Shown: piece by piece, positions 7,558 through 15,576 of the stretch
How the letters are laid out: every line of letters begins with the position of its first letter
Position numbering within the stretch: position 1 is the stretch's first letter
Assembly (NCBI GenBank): GCA_026417195.1
Contig: JAOADS010000028.1
Location: forward strand, 1 to 15,624
DNA length: 15,624 nt
DNA from: Ignavibacteria bacterium
Lineage (GTDB): Bacteria; Bacteroidota; Ignavibacteria; Tepidaquicellales; OLB5
Direction of reading: 5' to 3'
The notes under the pieces: generated by a model
Told to the model about the DNA's origin: nothing
Seen by the model: only the letters and a program-made list of their open reading frames with translations
Database searches by the model: none
Made by a program: the position numbers and the translations under genes

Positions 7558-7565
7558 TAAATTTG
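7558..7565 (+). promoter_or_regulatory. -7 box before glgB (TAAATTTG)
   Basis: TAAATTTG is an exact TAnnTTTG element ending 4 nt before the glgB ATG, and is identical in sequence to the -7 box of the 5215 gene. The -33 position is weak: TGA at 20 nt or CTG (7534-7536) at 21 nt. If used, it would make the glucan operon mRNA leaderless. Confidence 0.35.
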
Positions 7566-7569
7566 AAGT

Positions 7570-9645
7570 ATGGATGAAGATAGATTAAAGGATATAATAA
7601 ACGAAAGAAAAAAGCAGATCTCAGAAGAAATAAAGATCTCCCTTTCAGAAAGTCTTGAAGCGTCACAAAAATCCGGTGAAACAGGCCACAAATTAACTGA
7701 CTTTGATATACATCTTTTCTCAAAAGGGACCTACTACAAAATATTCGAAAAGTTCGGAGCCCAGATCACAAGTGAAAACTGTAAAGAAGGAGTTAGATTC
7801 ACAGTCTGGGCGCCTAATGCTGAATCAGTGTGTGTTATAGGCGAATTTAATGGTTGGAGAGAAGAAATTAATCACCTGGAGAAAATATCTGATCATGGAA
7901 TATGGAGTGGTTTTATTGAAGGATTAAAGGAAGGCGATACATATAAATACTCATTTAAAACTCATGGCACATATTTAAGGAAAATAGATCCCTTTGCTTT
8001 CAGATCAGAAGTAAGACCTAAGGATGCAAGTATAATTTACAACATCAACTCATATGAATGGAAAGATATGGATTGGATGGAAAAAAGAAAAAATTTCAGA
8101 TATAAGGAATCGCCAATAAGTATTTATGAATTGCATCTGGGTTCATGGAAAAAAGATTACTCAAAAAATGAATGGGGATTTATGTCTTACGGAGAACTGG
8201 CACATAAGATAGTTGATTACGTGAAAAGTATGGGCTATACCCATATTGAACTCCTGCCCGTTATGGAACATCCACTGGATGTATCATGGGGATATCAGGT
8301 AACACATTACTACGCACCAACAACCAGATACGGTGAACCACGTGACTTTATGTATTTCATTGATTATTGTCACAGAAACGGTATCGGAGTCATACTTGAC
8401 TGGGTGCCGGCTCATTTCCCTGCTGATGATCACGGACTTGCGTTTTTCGATGGCAAACAGATTTATGCTTATGAAAACTGGAAGAAAGGTTTCCACAAAG
8501 ACTGGAACACATATGTATTTGACTATTCAAGACCACAGGTACAAAACTTCTTAATCTCGTCTGCTCTGTTCTGGCTGGAGAAATATCATGCAGACGGTTT
8601 AAGAGTAGATGCCGTTGCATCAATGTTATATCTCGATTATTCCAGAAAGCACGGTGAATGGGAACCTAATATTTACGGAGGACGGGAAAACCTCGAAGCA
8701 ATTGAATTCCTCAAACACTTAAACGATGTCATTCACAAATACCATCCTGACGTCATGATGATAGCTGAGGAGTCAACTGCATATCCTAAAGTATCTCATC
8801 CGGTCAGCGAAGGAGGTTTAGGGTTTGACATGAAATGGAATATGGGGTGGATGAATGACATACTACTTTATTTTTCAAAAGACCCTATTCATAGAAAATA
8901 TCATCAGGGCAAGATAACTTTCTCGCTCTGGTATGCCTTTAGTGAAAATTTCATTTTACCCGTATCACATGATGAAGTTGTCCACGGCAAGAAATCTCTG
9001 ATTGAAAAAATGCCCGGGGATCAGTGGCAGAAATTTGCAAACCTGAGGTTGTTTCTGGGTTTCATGTTTGCTCATCCAGGTAAGAAACTGAATTTCATGA
9101 CAACAGATATAGCACAGTTTAATGAATGGAACAGCGAATCTTCTATTGAATGGGAAACACTTGAAACAAATGAATTAAATCGCAAGCTCAATAAATATTT
9201 TCTGGATTTAAATCACCTTTACAGAAAAAATAAAGCTTTTCATGAATTAGATTTTACATCTGATGGTTTTATGTGGATAGATTTCTCTGACTCACTCAAC
9301 AGTGTGCTATCATTTTGCAGGTTCAGCAGAAACAGGAAGCAGATACTCTTATTCACATTTAATATGACTCCGAAGCCGCGATATGACTATCCTGTAGGAG
9401 TTCCGGAACATGGCTTCTGGAAAGAAATTTTTAACAGTGATGCTGAGATATACGGAGGAAGTAGTCTTGGAAATCTCGGAGGTAAACACTCCGAAGAAAT
9501 TCCGCTTAATGACTGGAATTATTCTCTTAAACTTACACTCCCTCCCCTTGCTGTAAACGTTTATGAACTCATAAAGGACTACGAAGAGGACGTCTCGGTT
9601 GGCGATGAATTTGATGAACTTTACATTGATGCCGGAGGAGATTAA
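7570..9645 (+). CDS. glgB: 1,4-alpha-glucan branching enzyme GlgB (GH13)
   Basis: Cuts alpha-1,4 chains of glycogen and rejoins them as alpha-1,6 branches; cytoplasmic. After a charged N-terminal extension (1-50), a CBM48-type domain (about 55-160) contains VRFTVWAPNAESVCVIGEFN. The GH13 barrel follows, with ELLPVMEHPLDVSWGYQVTH (227-246), DWVPAHF (277-283), GLRVDAVASM with nucleophile Asp347, MMIAEES with acid/base Glu400 and LPVSHDEVVHGKKS with Asp468. The WEPNIYGGRENLEAIEFL stretch is diagnostic of branching enzymes as opposed to amylases. The C-terminal all-beta domain is present; 691 residues is normal. One oddity is FMTTDIAQ (509-516), where most branching enzymes read FMGxExxQ. It heads a run with a 21-nt gap to the GH57 gene and then malQ, so all three are probably one transcript. 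Confidence 0.96.
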   Translation: MDEDRLKDIINERKKQISEEIKISLSESLEASQKSGETGHKLTDFDIHLFSKGTYYKIFEKFGAQITSENCKEGVRFTVWAPNAESVCVIGEFNGWREEINHLEKISDHGIWSGFIEGLKEGDTYKYSFKTHGTYLRKIDPFAFRSEVRPKDASIIYNINSYEWKDMDWMEKRKNFRYKESPISIYELHLGSWKKDYSKNEWGFMSYGELAHKIVDYVKSMGYTHIELLPVMEHPLDVSWGYQVTHYYAPTTRYGEPRDFMYFIDYCHRNGIGVILDWVPAHFPADDHGLAFFDGKQIYAYENWKKGFHKDWNTYVFDYSRPQVQNFLISSALFWLEKYHADGLRVDAVASMLYLDYSRKHGEWEPNIYGGRENLEAIEFLKHLNDVIHKYHPDVMMIAEESTAYPKVSHPVSEGGLGFDMKWNMGWMNDILLYFSKDPIHRKYHQGKITFSLWYAFSENFILPVSHDEVVHGKKSLIEKMPGDQWQKFANLRLFLGFMFAHPGKKLNFMTTDIAQFNEWNSESSIEWETLETNELNRKLNKYFLDLNHLYRKNKAFHELDFTSDGFMWIDFSDSLNSVLSFCRFSRNRKQILLFTFNMTPKPRYDYPVGVPEHGFWKEIFNSDAEIYGGSSLGNLGGKHSEEIPLNDWNYSLKLTLPPLAVNVYELIKDYEEDVSVGDEFDELYIDAGGD

Positions 9646-9666
9646 CCCTTATTTTTAATACTCACG

Positions 9667-11169
9667 TTGATAAACATCTGCATACACGGTCACTTCTATC
9701 AGCCTCCAAGGGAAAATCCATGGACAAATGAGATAGAACAGCAGGAAAGCGCTTCACCTTTTCATAACTGGAATGAAAGGATATGGGATGAGTGTTATAA
9801 ACCAAACAGCGAAGCCGAGATACTGAATGATAAGGGTAGTGTGGTAGCAAAGGTTAATAACTATGAGATGATAAATTTTAACTTCGGACCAGCATTACTA
9901 AGCTGGTTAAAACGCAAACATCCAGAAACTTACAGTCTTATTATTGAAGCTGACAAAAAAAGTATAATTGAACACAATGGACATGGAAATGCAATAGCAA
10001 TGTGTTACAATCATATGATAATGCCCCTTGCAAATTTCAACGATAAGGTAACTCAGATCAGATGGGGTGTTGAAGATTTTATATATCATTTCGGAAGACT
10101 TCCTGAAGGGATATGGCTTCCTGAAACAGCCTGCGATCAGGAAACTATAGAAGTTCTTATAAAAGAGAAAATATCATATATAATTCTTGATACATCTCAG
10201 GCTGAAGAAGTCAGGGAAATTGGTTCAGAAGACTGGATTAAAGTCGTTGACGGAAAAATCAATCCTAAAAATACCTACAGATGTTACTCAAGACAAGGAA
10301 ACGGTTACCTTAATATTATTTTTTACGACGGACAAATATCCAGAGCTGTTGCATTTGATGATGTACTTTTAAGTTCCCAGAACCTGCTGATGAAAATATT
10401 TACAGCCTTAAATCCTGTATCACAGAAACCTCAGTTAATTTCCGTTGCTACAGACGGTGAAACATTCGGACATCATAAAAAACATGCAGAAAGGACACTT
10501 GCATATTTTATGAAGGTACTGGCGCCGGAGAACGGCTTAAAAACAGTAAACTTCGGAGAATATATTTCACAGAATCCTCCGCAATATGAAGTAAAAATAA
10601 AACAAGGTGAAGGCACTTCGTGGAGTTGTCCCCACGGCGTAGAAAGATGGAAGGATGACTGCGGATGCGGACATGCTGGAAAATGGAAACAAAGCTGGAG
10701 AAAACCTCTCAGGGCATCTCTTAACTGGTTAAGGGATGAACTTATAAAAATCTATAGCAGTTACGGAAACTCTTTATTCAAAGATATATGGGATGCAAGA
10801 AATGATTACATAAAGATCATACTTGATGACAGTTCTTCAGTAAAAAAAGAATTCTTCAGAAAACATTCATCTGGAAGGCTCAGTAAAAAAGAAAAAGAAC
10901 TATGCCTGCGTTTGCTAGAAATGCAGAAATATTCCATGCTAATGTTCACAAGTTGCGGCTGGTTCTTTTCTGAAATATCCGGATTAGAGACAGTTCAGAT
11001 ACTTCAGTATGCATCAAGAGCAATGGAGTTAGCTTCAGACATCTCAGGTGTAGACCTAGAAAATAGGTTTGTAGAAATGCTAAGTCACGCTCCCAGTAAC
11101 ATGCCTGAATTCAAAAACGGTAAAGGAGTTTGGGAAAAACTGGTAAAACCTGTGAAGAGAACTATATAA
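9667..11169 (+). CDS. Glycoside hydrolase family 57 protein with DUF3536-type region
   Basis: GH57-type protein expected to act on alpha-glucans; the exact reaction is unknown. The deacetylase-like barrel opens with CIHGHFYQPPREN (5-17). GIWLPETACD (148-157) carries the likely nucleophile Glu153, and SVATDGETFGHH (259-270) the likely acid/base Asp263. The DUF3536-like part follows with GTSWSCPHGVERWKDDCGCG (316-335), WRKPLRASLNWLRDEL and LMFTSCGWFFSEISGLETVQ. The start is TTG at 9667, giving MINICIHGHFYQPP, which matches how the family begins; no ATG fits. At 500 residues it is shorter than the roughly 800-residue DUF3536 proteins I recall, ending just after the APSNMPEF...VKP stretch. Its stop is directly followed by the malQ ATG. 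The neighbours glgB and malQ support a glycogen-remodelling role. Confidence 0.9.
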   Translation: MINICIHGHFYQPPRENPWTNEIEQQESASPFHNWNERIWDECYKPNSEAEILNDKGSVVAKVNNYEMINFNFGPALLSWLKRKHPETYSLIIEADKKSIIEHNGHGNAIAMCYNHMIMPLANFNDKVTQIRWGVEDFIYHFGRLPEGIWLPETACDQETIEVLIKEKISYIILDTSQAEEVREIGSEDWIKVVDGKINPKNTYRCYSRQGNGYLNIIFYDGQISRAVAFDDVLLSSQNLLMKIFTALNPVSQKPQLISVATDGETFGHHKKHAERTLAYFMKVLAPENGLKTVNFGEYISQNPPQYEVKIKQGEGTSWSCPHGVERWKDDCGCGHAGKWKQSWRKPLRASLNWLRDELIKIYSSYGNSLFKDIWDARNDYIKIILDDSSSVKKEFFRKHSSGRLSKKEKELCLRLLEMQKYSMLMFTSCGWFFSEISGLETVQILQYASRAMELASDISGVDLENRFVEMLSHAPSNMPEFKNGKGVWEKLVKPVKRTI

Positions 11170-12954
11170 ATGGATTACAGTTTCCTTAATTACAGCAGAA
11201 TCTCAGATAAATGGAAGAAATTCGGAACGCAAAGGAGAGCTGGAGTAGTTGTTCCGCTTTTCTCAGTTTATTCAGATAAAAGTTGTGGTATAGGAGAAAT
11301 ACCTGATCTTAAACTCATTGCTGACTGGTGCGAAATAACTGGTCTGGAAATTATCCAGTTACTTCCTCTTAATGACATGGGAAGTGATTTTTCACCTTAT
11401 AACTGTATAACCTCATTTGCATTGGATTTAATTTATCTGAGAATCTCAGATCTTGTAAATGTAAAATCAGATATTCAGAGAATTAATGAATCAATCAAGA
11501 AAAAACATCCGAGAAAATTCGGCAGAGTAGATTATACAGTCAAGACGACTAAAACAGAACACCTGAAAAAATTATTTGAACAGAATTTCAATCCAGATGA
11601 TACGGATTACAATAATTTCATTAAGTCTAACTCTGACTGGCTGAAAGACTATGCTACGTTTAAAATTCTGGGCAATAAACATTCATCTACCTCATGGGAA
11701 AAGTGGAAGCTGAAAGAAGAAAATGATTTCGAAACTCTGCATAACAATGAGATAAACTTTATTTACTGGACTCAATGGCAGCTATATCGGCAGATGAAAG
11801 AAGTTAAAAATTACATAAATTCAAAAGGAATTATTTTAATGGGTGATATTCCTTTTCTTGTGTCCAGAAACAGTGCAGATGTATGGGCTCATAAAAATTA
11901 TTTCAGGCTTGATCTTTCAGCCGGAGCTCCGCCTGATATGTATTTCGCAGAAGGACAGAAATGGGGTATGCCTCCTTATAACTGGGATGAAATCGCAAAA
12001 GATGGATTTTCTTACCTAAAATCAAAACTAAAGTATGCAGAGAACTTTTACGATGCATACAGAATAGATCACTTCATTGGATTCTTCAGGGTCTGGACAT
12101 CTCCGATAAATGAATATGGCTCAAAAGGCAGCTTCCTTCCGTATGAGGAACATATTTGGGAACAACACGGAAGATACATTATTGATGTTATGATAAACAC
12201 AACATCTATGCTCCCTTGTGCTGAAGATCTTGGCACCGTACCTGAATGTTCGTACCGCGTTCTGCAGGAATACGGAATACCTGGAATAGACTTTCAGAGA
12301 TATCTGAAAAGGGACTTCCGGTTTATAAAGCCACACGAATACAGAATGAACTCAGTAGCTGTGATTTCAACTCACGATTCCAGTTTCTGGGTGAACTGGT
12401 GGAAGTATGAAGCCGGAACAATAGACGAAAATCTTTTTGAACTGTTGTGTGAGAAATATTTTCCTGATAAGAAGGAAATTAAATTTCTAAGGAAAATTCT
12501 CTTCTTAAAGTCATTATACGGAAGACTTAGATGGAAAGATGAAATAACAACTGAAGAATTAAGAAAAATTTTCAGTTCAACACAGGAATTAGCTGATAAA
12601 ATTTCATGGTTATTTCTTGAATCATTCAGAGAAAAAGAAAAGTTTCTGGAATATCTTGAGTTCCATGATATGGATGACATAGATGCACTTACAGAAAGAA
12701 ACTTGATAAAGATTAATCAGTCACATTCCATATTCAGCATACAGCTTATCCAGGAATACCTTTGTCTGGACAAAAGGCTGGCCGGAAAAATTTCCAGATA
12801 TTCTTACAGAATAAACTCGCCGGGAAAAATTAACAAAATAAACTGGAGAATTACTATTCCGGTCTCACTTGAAAAACTTCTGACTATGGATATAAATGAA
12901 AAACTGAGAAATATTCTTCAGTTAACAAACAGGCTTAATAAACCTCATGCATGA
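11170..12954 (+). CDS. malQ: 4-alpha-glucanotransferase MalQ (GH77, amylomaltase)
   Basis: Transfers alpha-1,4-glucan segments between chains, recycling short maltooligosaccharides made during glycogen turnover. GH77 signatures in order: RRAGVVVPLFSVYS and GIGEIPDL (22-46), LLPLNDMGSDFSPYN (64-78), LMGDIPFLVSRNSADVWA (223-240), GQKWGMPPYNW (262-272), the nucleophile Asp300 in AYRIDHFIGFFRVW, the acid/base Glu352 in CAEDLGTVP and Asp403 in STHDSS. The length of 594 is slightly above plain bacterial amylomaltases of about 500 residues. No N-terminal starch-binding domains are seen. It begins one base after the GH57 stop, so translation is probably coupled. It ends in a 10-bp tail-to-tail overlap with the PPK2 gene. 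All catalytic residues are present. Confidence 0.95.
   Translation: MDYSFLNYSRISDKWKKFGTQRRAGVVVPLFSVYSDKSCGIGEIPDLKLIADWCEITGLEIIQLLPLNDMGSDFSPYNCITSFALDLIYLRISDLVNVKSDIQRINESIKKKHPRKFGRVDYTVKTTKTEHLKKLFEQNFNPDDTDYNNFIKSNSDWLKDYATFKILGNKHSSTSWEKWKLKEENDFETLHNNEINFIYWTQWQLYRQMKEVKNYINSKGIILMGDIPFLVSRNSADVWAHKNYFRLDLSAGAPPDMYFAEGQKWGMPPYNWDEIAKDGFSYLKSKLKYAENFYDAYRIDHFIGFFRVWTSPINEYGSKGSFLPYEEHIWEQHGRYIIDVMINTTSMLPCAEDLGTVPECSYRVLQEYGIPGIDFQRYLKRDFRFIKPHEYRMNSVAVISTHDSSFWVNWWKYEAGTIDENLFELLCEKYFPDKKEIKFLRKILFLKSLYGRLRWKDEITTEELRKIFSSTQELADKISWLFLESFREKEKFLEYLEFHDMDDIDALTERNLIKINQSHSIFSIQLIQEYLCLDKRLAGKISRYSYRINSPGKINKINWRITIPVSLEKLLTMDINEKLRNILQLTNRLNKPHA
12945..12954. other. Tail-to-tail overlap of malQ and PPK2 in a perfect palindrome
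   Basis: TCATGCATGA is its own reverse complement. Read on either strand it gives CAT-GCA-TGA in frame, so malQ and the PPK2 gene both end in His-Ala-stop using the same ten bases. There is no room for a terminator between the genes, so the two transcripts probably run into each other antisense. Confidence 0.9.
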
Positions 12955-13856
12955 GCCTCATTGAGAAGCTGATCCCTGGCTTCATTTATTTTCTGTATAG
13001 CTTCAGAGCTCAATTTAGGATACTGAAGACCAAGAGACTCAAGAGTGCCTGTGATTATGTCACCGACTGCTGCCCTCATGAACCATTTTTTATCTGCAGG
13101 AATGATATACCAGGGAGCATATTCAGTAGATGTGTGAGTTATTGCATCTTCATAAGCCTTCATATATTTATCCCATAACTGTCTTTCCTTTACATCATTA
13201 GGAGAAAATTTCCAGTTCTTCTCTGGCTCTGCAATTCTCTCCAGAAACCTCTTCTTCTGTTCAGCCTTTGAAACATTAAGAAAAAATTTCATTATGACAG
13301 TGCCGTTTTCATAAAGTCTCTTTTCAAAATTATTTATGACTTCAAACCTGATTTTCCAGAAGTCTTCTGTAACGTCATCAAGAGATTTAATTGAGGGTAT
13401 ATTCTGAGCCAGGAGATATTCCGGATGGACTCTGACAACCAGAACTTCTTCATAATGAGAACGGTTGAAAATCCCTATCTTCCCTTTGGAAGGCAATGCT
13501 TTATTAATACGCCAGAGAAAATCATGTGAAAGCTCCTCAGGTGTAGGCTGTTTGAAACTGGTTACTTCACATCCTTGAGGGTTCACACCGGTCATTACAT
13601 GTTTAATAGTTCCATCCTTACCTGCTGCATCCATTGCCTGAAAGATAATCAAAACAGAATATTTTTCTGAAGCATATAGTATGTCCTGAAGTTCAGAAAG
13701 TCTTTTTATATCTTTCTGAAGCATGTCCTCAGCATCATCCTTATCTTTAAAAACTGAAGTGTATGAAGTATTATATTTATCGAGATTAACTTTAGTGCCT
13801 GGTTTAACCAGAAGACTTTCGTCAAACCTCAGAAAGTTGTCTGTTGATTTATTCAT
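12945..13856 (-). CDS. Polyphosphate kinase 2 family (polyphosphate:nucleotide phosphotransferase, class III-like)
   Basis: Transfers phosphate between polyphosphate and nucleotides. P-loop kinase fold, 303 residues, one PPK2 domain. The Walker A region is AMDAAGKDGT (74-83), followed by GVNPQGCEVTSFKQPTPEEL (90-109) and the Walker B region IGIFNRSHYEEVLVVRVHPE (127-146). A lid segment, RFLERIAEPEKNWKFSPND (203-221), precedes DKYMKAYEDAI and YAPWYIIPADKKWF (246-259). The FNRSHYE wording, with Glu where class I enzymes usually have Asn in FNRSWYN, resembles class III proteins such as those of Meiothermus and Cytophaga, which can phosphorylate both AMP and ADP; that specificity is inferred. The N-terminal 50 residues and an acidic, helical C-terminus flank the domain. 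The ATG overlaps the stop of the TPR gene (ATGA), so it is the last gene of the minus-strand operon. Confidence 0.93.
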   Translation of the reverse strand: MNKSTDNFLRFDESLLVKPGTKVNLDKYNTSYTSVFKDKDDAEDMLQKDIKRLSELQDILYASEKYSVLIIFQAMDAAGKDGTIKHVMTGVNPQGCEVTSFKQPTPEELSHDFLWRINKALPSKGKIGIFNRSHYEEVLVVRVHPEYLLAQNIPSIKSLDDVTEDFWKIRFEVINNFEKRLYENGTVIMKFFLNVSKAEQKKRFLERIAEPEKNWKFSPNDVKERQLWDKYMKAYEDAITHTSTEYAPWYIIPADKKWFMRAAVGDIITGTLESLGLQYPKLSSEAIQKINEARDQLLNEAHA

Positions 13857-14713
13857 TTTAACGCCCCTGATTTTTTTAATCTCTCCAGCCTCTCAGGTTC
13901 ATAGGATTTAAGCCATATGTCCTGACTTAAATGTTCATATGATTTCCTGAAAAAAGGAATTGACTCTTCTGTTTCTCCGAGTTCAAGGAGACATTCAGCT
14001 ATCTCTTCATAGACATATCCGTCTTCAGATAACCCATGCTGAGATCTGAATTCTTCAAGTTCTTTCTGAAGACTCAGGGCTTCCTGAATTTTACCAAGCG
14101 CTCTCAGTGTCCTGCCAATACACCACCTGCTGATCATTATTCTTTTGGGATCTTTTCTTTCATTAAACCATTCAAACTGCTTTTCAAACATTTTCAATGC
14201 ATCATCATATTCACCCAGATTGTAATAAGCCCAGCCAGTGTTGTTGTAAAGCGTTCCGAGCCAGCTTCTTGCCTTATTATCTTCTGAACTTTCTGCAACC
14301 TCAATTGCTTTTTGATTCCACATAAGAGATTCCGTACCATCTTCAGCTATTGCCACCATATGAGCTGAATCCACAGTAAGATAATCTTCGCCCGAGACCC
14401 GTGACAGTTTATATGCCTTTATAAATAAATCTTTAGCCTTATCCCGAATTTTAGATGAATTATAAGTTCTGCCTCTTTCAAGATAGTATCTTATACTTGC
14501 TCTTTTATAATCATCCTTCAGAACTTTCTCAACCTTATCCAGAACCATATGAGCATCATCAAACTTCATCTGAAGGCTGTATGTGCGCGATATCTGAGTA
14601 AGAAGTTCTGCGTGAAGCTCTTCATCATCCCTGATTTCAGGCTCAATTTCTATAAACTTCCCCCGTGTAGCCTCCGGGTCATCATAATCCCATAGTTTGT
14701 CAAAATCTTTCAT
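13853..14713 (-). CDS. Tetratricopeptide repeat (TPR) protein, cytoplasmic
   Basis: All-helical protein of 286 residues made of TPR-like helix pairs; no enzyme motif is visible. The best repeat is NNTGWAYYNLGEYDDALKMF (157-176), with the usual small and aromatic TPR positions. Others lie at about 38-62 (SRTYSLQMKFDDAHMVL), 74-104, 192-216 (WCIGRTLRALGKIQEAL) and 235-260 (YEEIAECLLELGETEESIPF). There is no signal peptide or membrane segment. TPRs usually bind other proteins, so this could be an adaptor for a product of the same operon, but nothing here names the partner. It overlaps its upstream neighbour (DinB-like) and its downstream neighbour (PPK2) by ATGA junctions, which argues for coupled translation and similar amounts of the three proteins. 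The ATG at 14713 is fixed by this overlap. Confidence 0.85.
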   Translation of the reverse strand: MKDFDKLWDYDDPEATRGKFIEIEPEIRDDEELHAELLTQISRTYSLQMKFDDAHMVLDKVEKVLKDDYKRASIRYYLERGRTYNSSKIRDKAKDLFIKAYKLSRVSGEDYLTVDSAHMVAIAEDGTESLMWNQKAIEVAESSEDNKARSWLGTLYNNTGWAYYNLGEYDDALKMFEKQFEWFNERKDPKRIMISRWCIGRTLRALGKIQEALSLQKELEEFRSQHGLSEDGYVYEEIAECLLELGETEESIPFFRKSYEHLSQDIWLKSYEPERLERLKKSGALK

Positions 14714-15135
14714 TCTATAGCACCCTTCTTACCTATCAGTCTCCTCAATATTCCTAACTGACCTGAATGATATGATTCATGGAAAGCAAATCTTAAAAGA
14801 TTCCCATAGATTTCTTTGTCTGTATAATTTTTCAGTTTCTCATCAAGCATTTTCTGGGAATCCTTAAACATCTCCAGCAGAACATTCAAATCAATTGCAT
14901 TATGTATGTCGAAATTTTTTATACCTCTTTTATAAATCTCTTTCATTTTTTCATCACACATCCCTTTAAGGCCTAAAATAGCAAACACCTCATCCCTTGA
15001 AATAAGTATATGCCCCAATATCCAGTTAATACAATTTGTACCATTTAGACTTACAAGACTCTCATCATGTGTTATACCTTCCAGGTTCATCTGACAAGTA
15101 TTAAAACTCATTCCGAAAATTATATTCAAACTCAC
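14710..15135 (-). CDS. DinB-fold (four-helix bundle) metal-binding protein
   Basis: Member of the DinB/YfiT-like superfamily: small four-helix bundles that hold a divalent metal with three histidines; some act as thiol S-transferases, most are uncharacterised. The triad is visible as His42 in NCINWILGHILISRDE and His119/His123 in FHESYHSGQLGILRRLIG, the usual arrangement. The length of 141 is typical (about 150). The start is GTG at 15135, whose first base is the last base of the Nudix gene's TAG stop (TAGTG), so translation is likely coupled. An ATG at residue 9 is an alternative but would shorten helix 1. The stop overlaps the TPR start. No role in DNA damage is implied by the name. The function here is unknown. 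Confidence 0.85.
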   Translation of the reverse strand: MSLNIIFGMSFNTCQMNLEGITHDESLVSLNGTNCINWILGHILISRDEVFAILGLKGMCDEKMKEIYKRGIKNFDIHNAIDLNVLLEMFKDSQKMLDEKLKNYTDKEIYGNLLRFAFHESYHSGQLGILRRLIGKKGAIE

Positions 15136-15485
15136 TATCTTAACTGATATTTTATTTTATTAATTGTAAACTTAGCTCTGCCTTGAAAAGCTATTTCATC
15201 CTGCGGCGGAAGTTCATTAATCGGAAACCAATGATATGTATCAATGTCTTCTGAAGGCAGTAACTGAGGCTGAGAATCAGAAACCTGAAAAAAATGAAAA
15301 ATCAGATTCCATATTCCGTCTATATCAGTAAAAGACTCAATGTGACTTAACTTCAGATTACCTGTTATGTATCCTAACTGGATTTTAAGAACCCTTAACG
15401 CTGCATCTTCGGGATGTTCAGAGAAATTAACATCTGAAAATGGGAGTGACCAACCCGTTTCAACCTTCTTATATCTCACAAGCAC
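15135..15485 (-). CDS. Nudix-fold protein with degenerate Nudix box; 5' end uncertain or frameshifted
   Basis: Nudix-like fold, but with the catalytic signature lost. The line WSLPFSDVNFSEHPEDAA (12-29), then LRVLKIQLGYI, aligns with the usual WxLPGGxVExGExPxEAAxREVxEELGL. The loop glycines are replaced (GG to FS), and the three Glu of REVxEE are replaced by Val, Ile and Gln, so metal-dependent hydrolysis is unlikely. Later features are kept: WNLIFHFFQV, then DTYHWFPINELP. Given here from GTG 15485, but the same frame stays open upstream and encodes the first Nudix strand (SDVCLITSGKVVLVRYKK) without any ATG, GTG or TTG. An ATG at 15576 would fit if one base were removed from the run at 15561-15564. 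The product may therefore be a pseudo-enzyme, a pseudogene, or the victim of a sequence error. The TAG stop overlaps the DinB-like GTG. Confidence 0.65.
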   Translation of the reverse strand: MLVRYKKVETGWSLPFSDVNFSEHPEDAALRVLKIQLGYITGNLKLSHIESFTDIDGIWNLIFHFFQVSDSQPQLLPSEDIDTYHWFPINELPPQDEIAFQGRAKFTINKIKYQLR

Positions 15486-15576
15486 TACTTTGCCTGATGT
15501 AATCAGACAAACATCTGATACTAGTTTTATTTTGTTCTCAGAGTGGCTAATAGTATAACGTTTTATATTTAATCAT
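15486..15576 (-). other. Upstream extension of the Nudix frame with probable 1-base frameshift
   Basis: Reading upstream of GTG 15485 in frame, the protein continues as LVSDVCLITSGKVV and then RYTISHSENKIK, until a stop at 15573-15575; no normal start codon occurs. The ATG at 15576-15574 lies in the neighbouring frame and hits a TAG (15549-15551) after nine codons. Removing one A (minus strand) from the four-base run at 15564-15561 joins them into MIKYKRYTISHSENKIK. The ATG also overlaps the stop of the preceding reading frame by 8 nt, as expected in this tightly packed operon, so it is probably the ancestral start. Confidence 0.5.

Noticed and set aside
8284..8623. Three overlapping frames (two minus, one plus) inside glgB.
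   Set aside because: All are covered by the conserved GH13 barrel coding sequence and have no independent support.
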